Below are positions 22,944-23,076 of a stretch of 23,076 nt of DNA, piece by piece. The position numbers and the translations under genes were made by a program. Every line of letters starts with the position of its first letter. Positions within the stretch are counted from its first letter, which is position 1. The stretch comes from Candidatus Gerdarchaeota archaeon (lineage in GTDB: Archaea; Asgardarchaeota; Heimdallarchaeia; JABLTI01): positions 1 to 23,076 of the forward strand of contig JAEORJ010000211.1 of assembly GCA_016840945.1 (NCBI GenBank), given 5' to 3'. The notes beneath the pieces were generated by a model, which was not told the DNA's origin, ran no database searches, and saw nothing but the letters and a program-made list of their open reading frames with translations.

Positions 22944-23076
22944 ATTCCTTTTTCCCTATTATTTCTAGAAATTTTGAATAACTATCAGGAGTAAATAAAA
23001 CAATCATTACTGTTTCTAATGTTTTGTAATTGTACTCCTTTATCACTCTAAACATTATTTCTGCACATTTTTCAAT
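22933..23076 (-). CDS. C-terminal fragment of a macro-domain-like protein, cut by window edge
   Basis: This frame enters from the right edge and gives 47 residues before TAA: IEKCAEIMFRVIKEY, NYKTLETVMIVLFTPDSYSK, FLEIIGKKELVL. The pattern helix, then TVMIVLFTPDSYSKFLE, is the usual last helix-strand-helix of macro domains (ADP-ribose binding or hydrolysing). The N-terminal catalytic loops lie outside the window, so the call is tentative. The gene converges with the GTPase. Confidence 0.5.
   Translation of the reverse strand: MEKCAEIMFRVIKEYNYKTLETVMIVLFTPDSYSKFLEIIGKKELVL

Noticed and set aside
1..23076. CRISPR arrays, insertion sequences, transposases, rRNA genes
   Set aside because: No spaced direct repeats, transposase motifs, terminal repeats or rRNA-like stretches were seen.

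Overview
The window is an AT-rich (by eye about one-third G+C), gene-dense piece of an archaeal chromosome, most likely from an Asgard (Promethearchaeota) archaeon. The archaeal assignment rests on two intron-bearing tRNA genes with bulge-helix-bulge splice sites, archaeal TATA boxes, Shine-Dalgarno sites in front of frequent TTG and GTG starts, and archaea-typical enzymes: endonuclease Q with a C-terminal PIP box, a long AlaX editing protein and an adenosine-specific kinase. The Asgard assignment rests on the density of eukaryote-like signalling parts: a Rag-like GTPase fused to a roadblock domain, a second unusual small GTPase, two stand-alone roadblock proteins, and two proteins built from longin-like domains. 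No order or genus can be named from the sequence alone.

Layout. Positions 1-3818: a radical SAM protein of the PflX group cut by the left edge (-), a C_GCAxxG_C_C redox protein (+), and a two-gene D-lactate/glycolate dehydrogenase operon (-; Fe-S subunit, then FAD subunit, overlapping by one base). Positions 4031-6779: a triple longin-like protein (+) convergent with and overlapping endonuclease Q (-). Positions 6978-7084: tRNA-Ala(UGC) with an intron in the T-loop. Positions 7111-9200: an unknown protein and the Rag-like GTPase-roadblock fusion (-). Positions 9541-11441: a probable operon of a longin-like membrane protein and a membrane-anchored winged-helix protein (+). Positions 11482-14602: a Lys/Thr-tailed unknown protein, a 66-residue protein that looks like the detached glycyl-radical tail of anaerobic ribonucleotide reductase, two roadblock proteins facing each other, and a Cys-containing unknown protein. 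Positions 14597-19778 (-): AlaX, a large helical protein of unknown function, a small zinc ribbon, and a secreted phospholipase C-like protein with calcium-binding repeats. Positions 19877-19984: tRNA-Lys(UUU) (-) with a D-loop intron. Positions 20225-20782: three micro-genes, including a tandem pair of paralogous 28-29 residue peptides with their own promoter, ribosome binding sites and a downstream hairpin. Positions 20876-23076: adenosine-specific kinase, an unknown Cys-containing protein, a MglA/COG2229-like GTPase, and the C-terminal end of a macro-domain-like protein cut by the right edge.

Together, about eight genes belong to the GTPase/roadblock/longin toolkit that in eukaryotes serves Rag-Ragulator signalling and membrane traffic. 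They are scattered among repair (EndoQ), translation-quality (AlaX, tRNAs) and anaerobic redox genes rather than gathered in one operon. The least explained items are the tandem micropeptides, the detached NrdD-type glycyl-radical domain, the Rag-like fusion, and the fact that both tRNAs carry introns at unusual positions.
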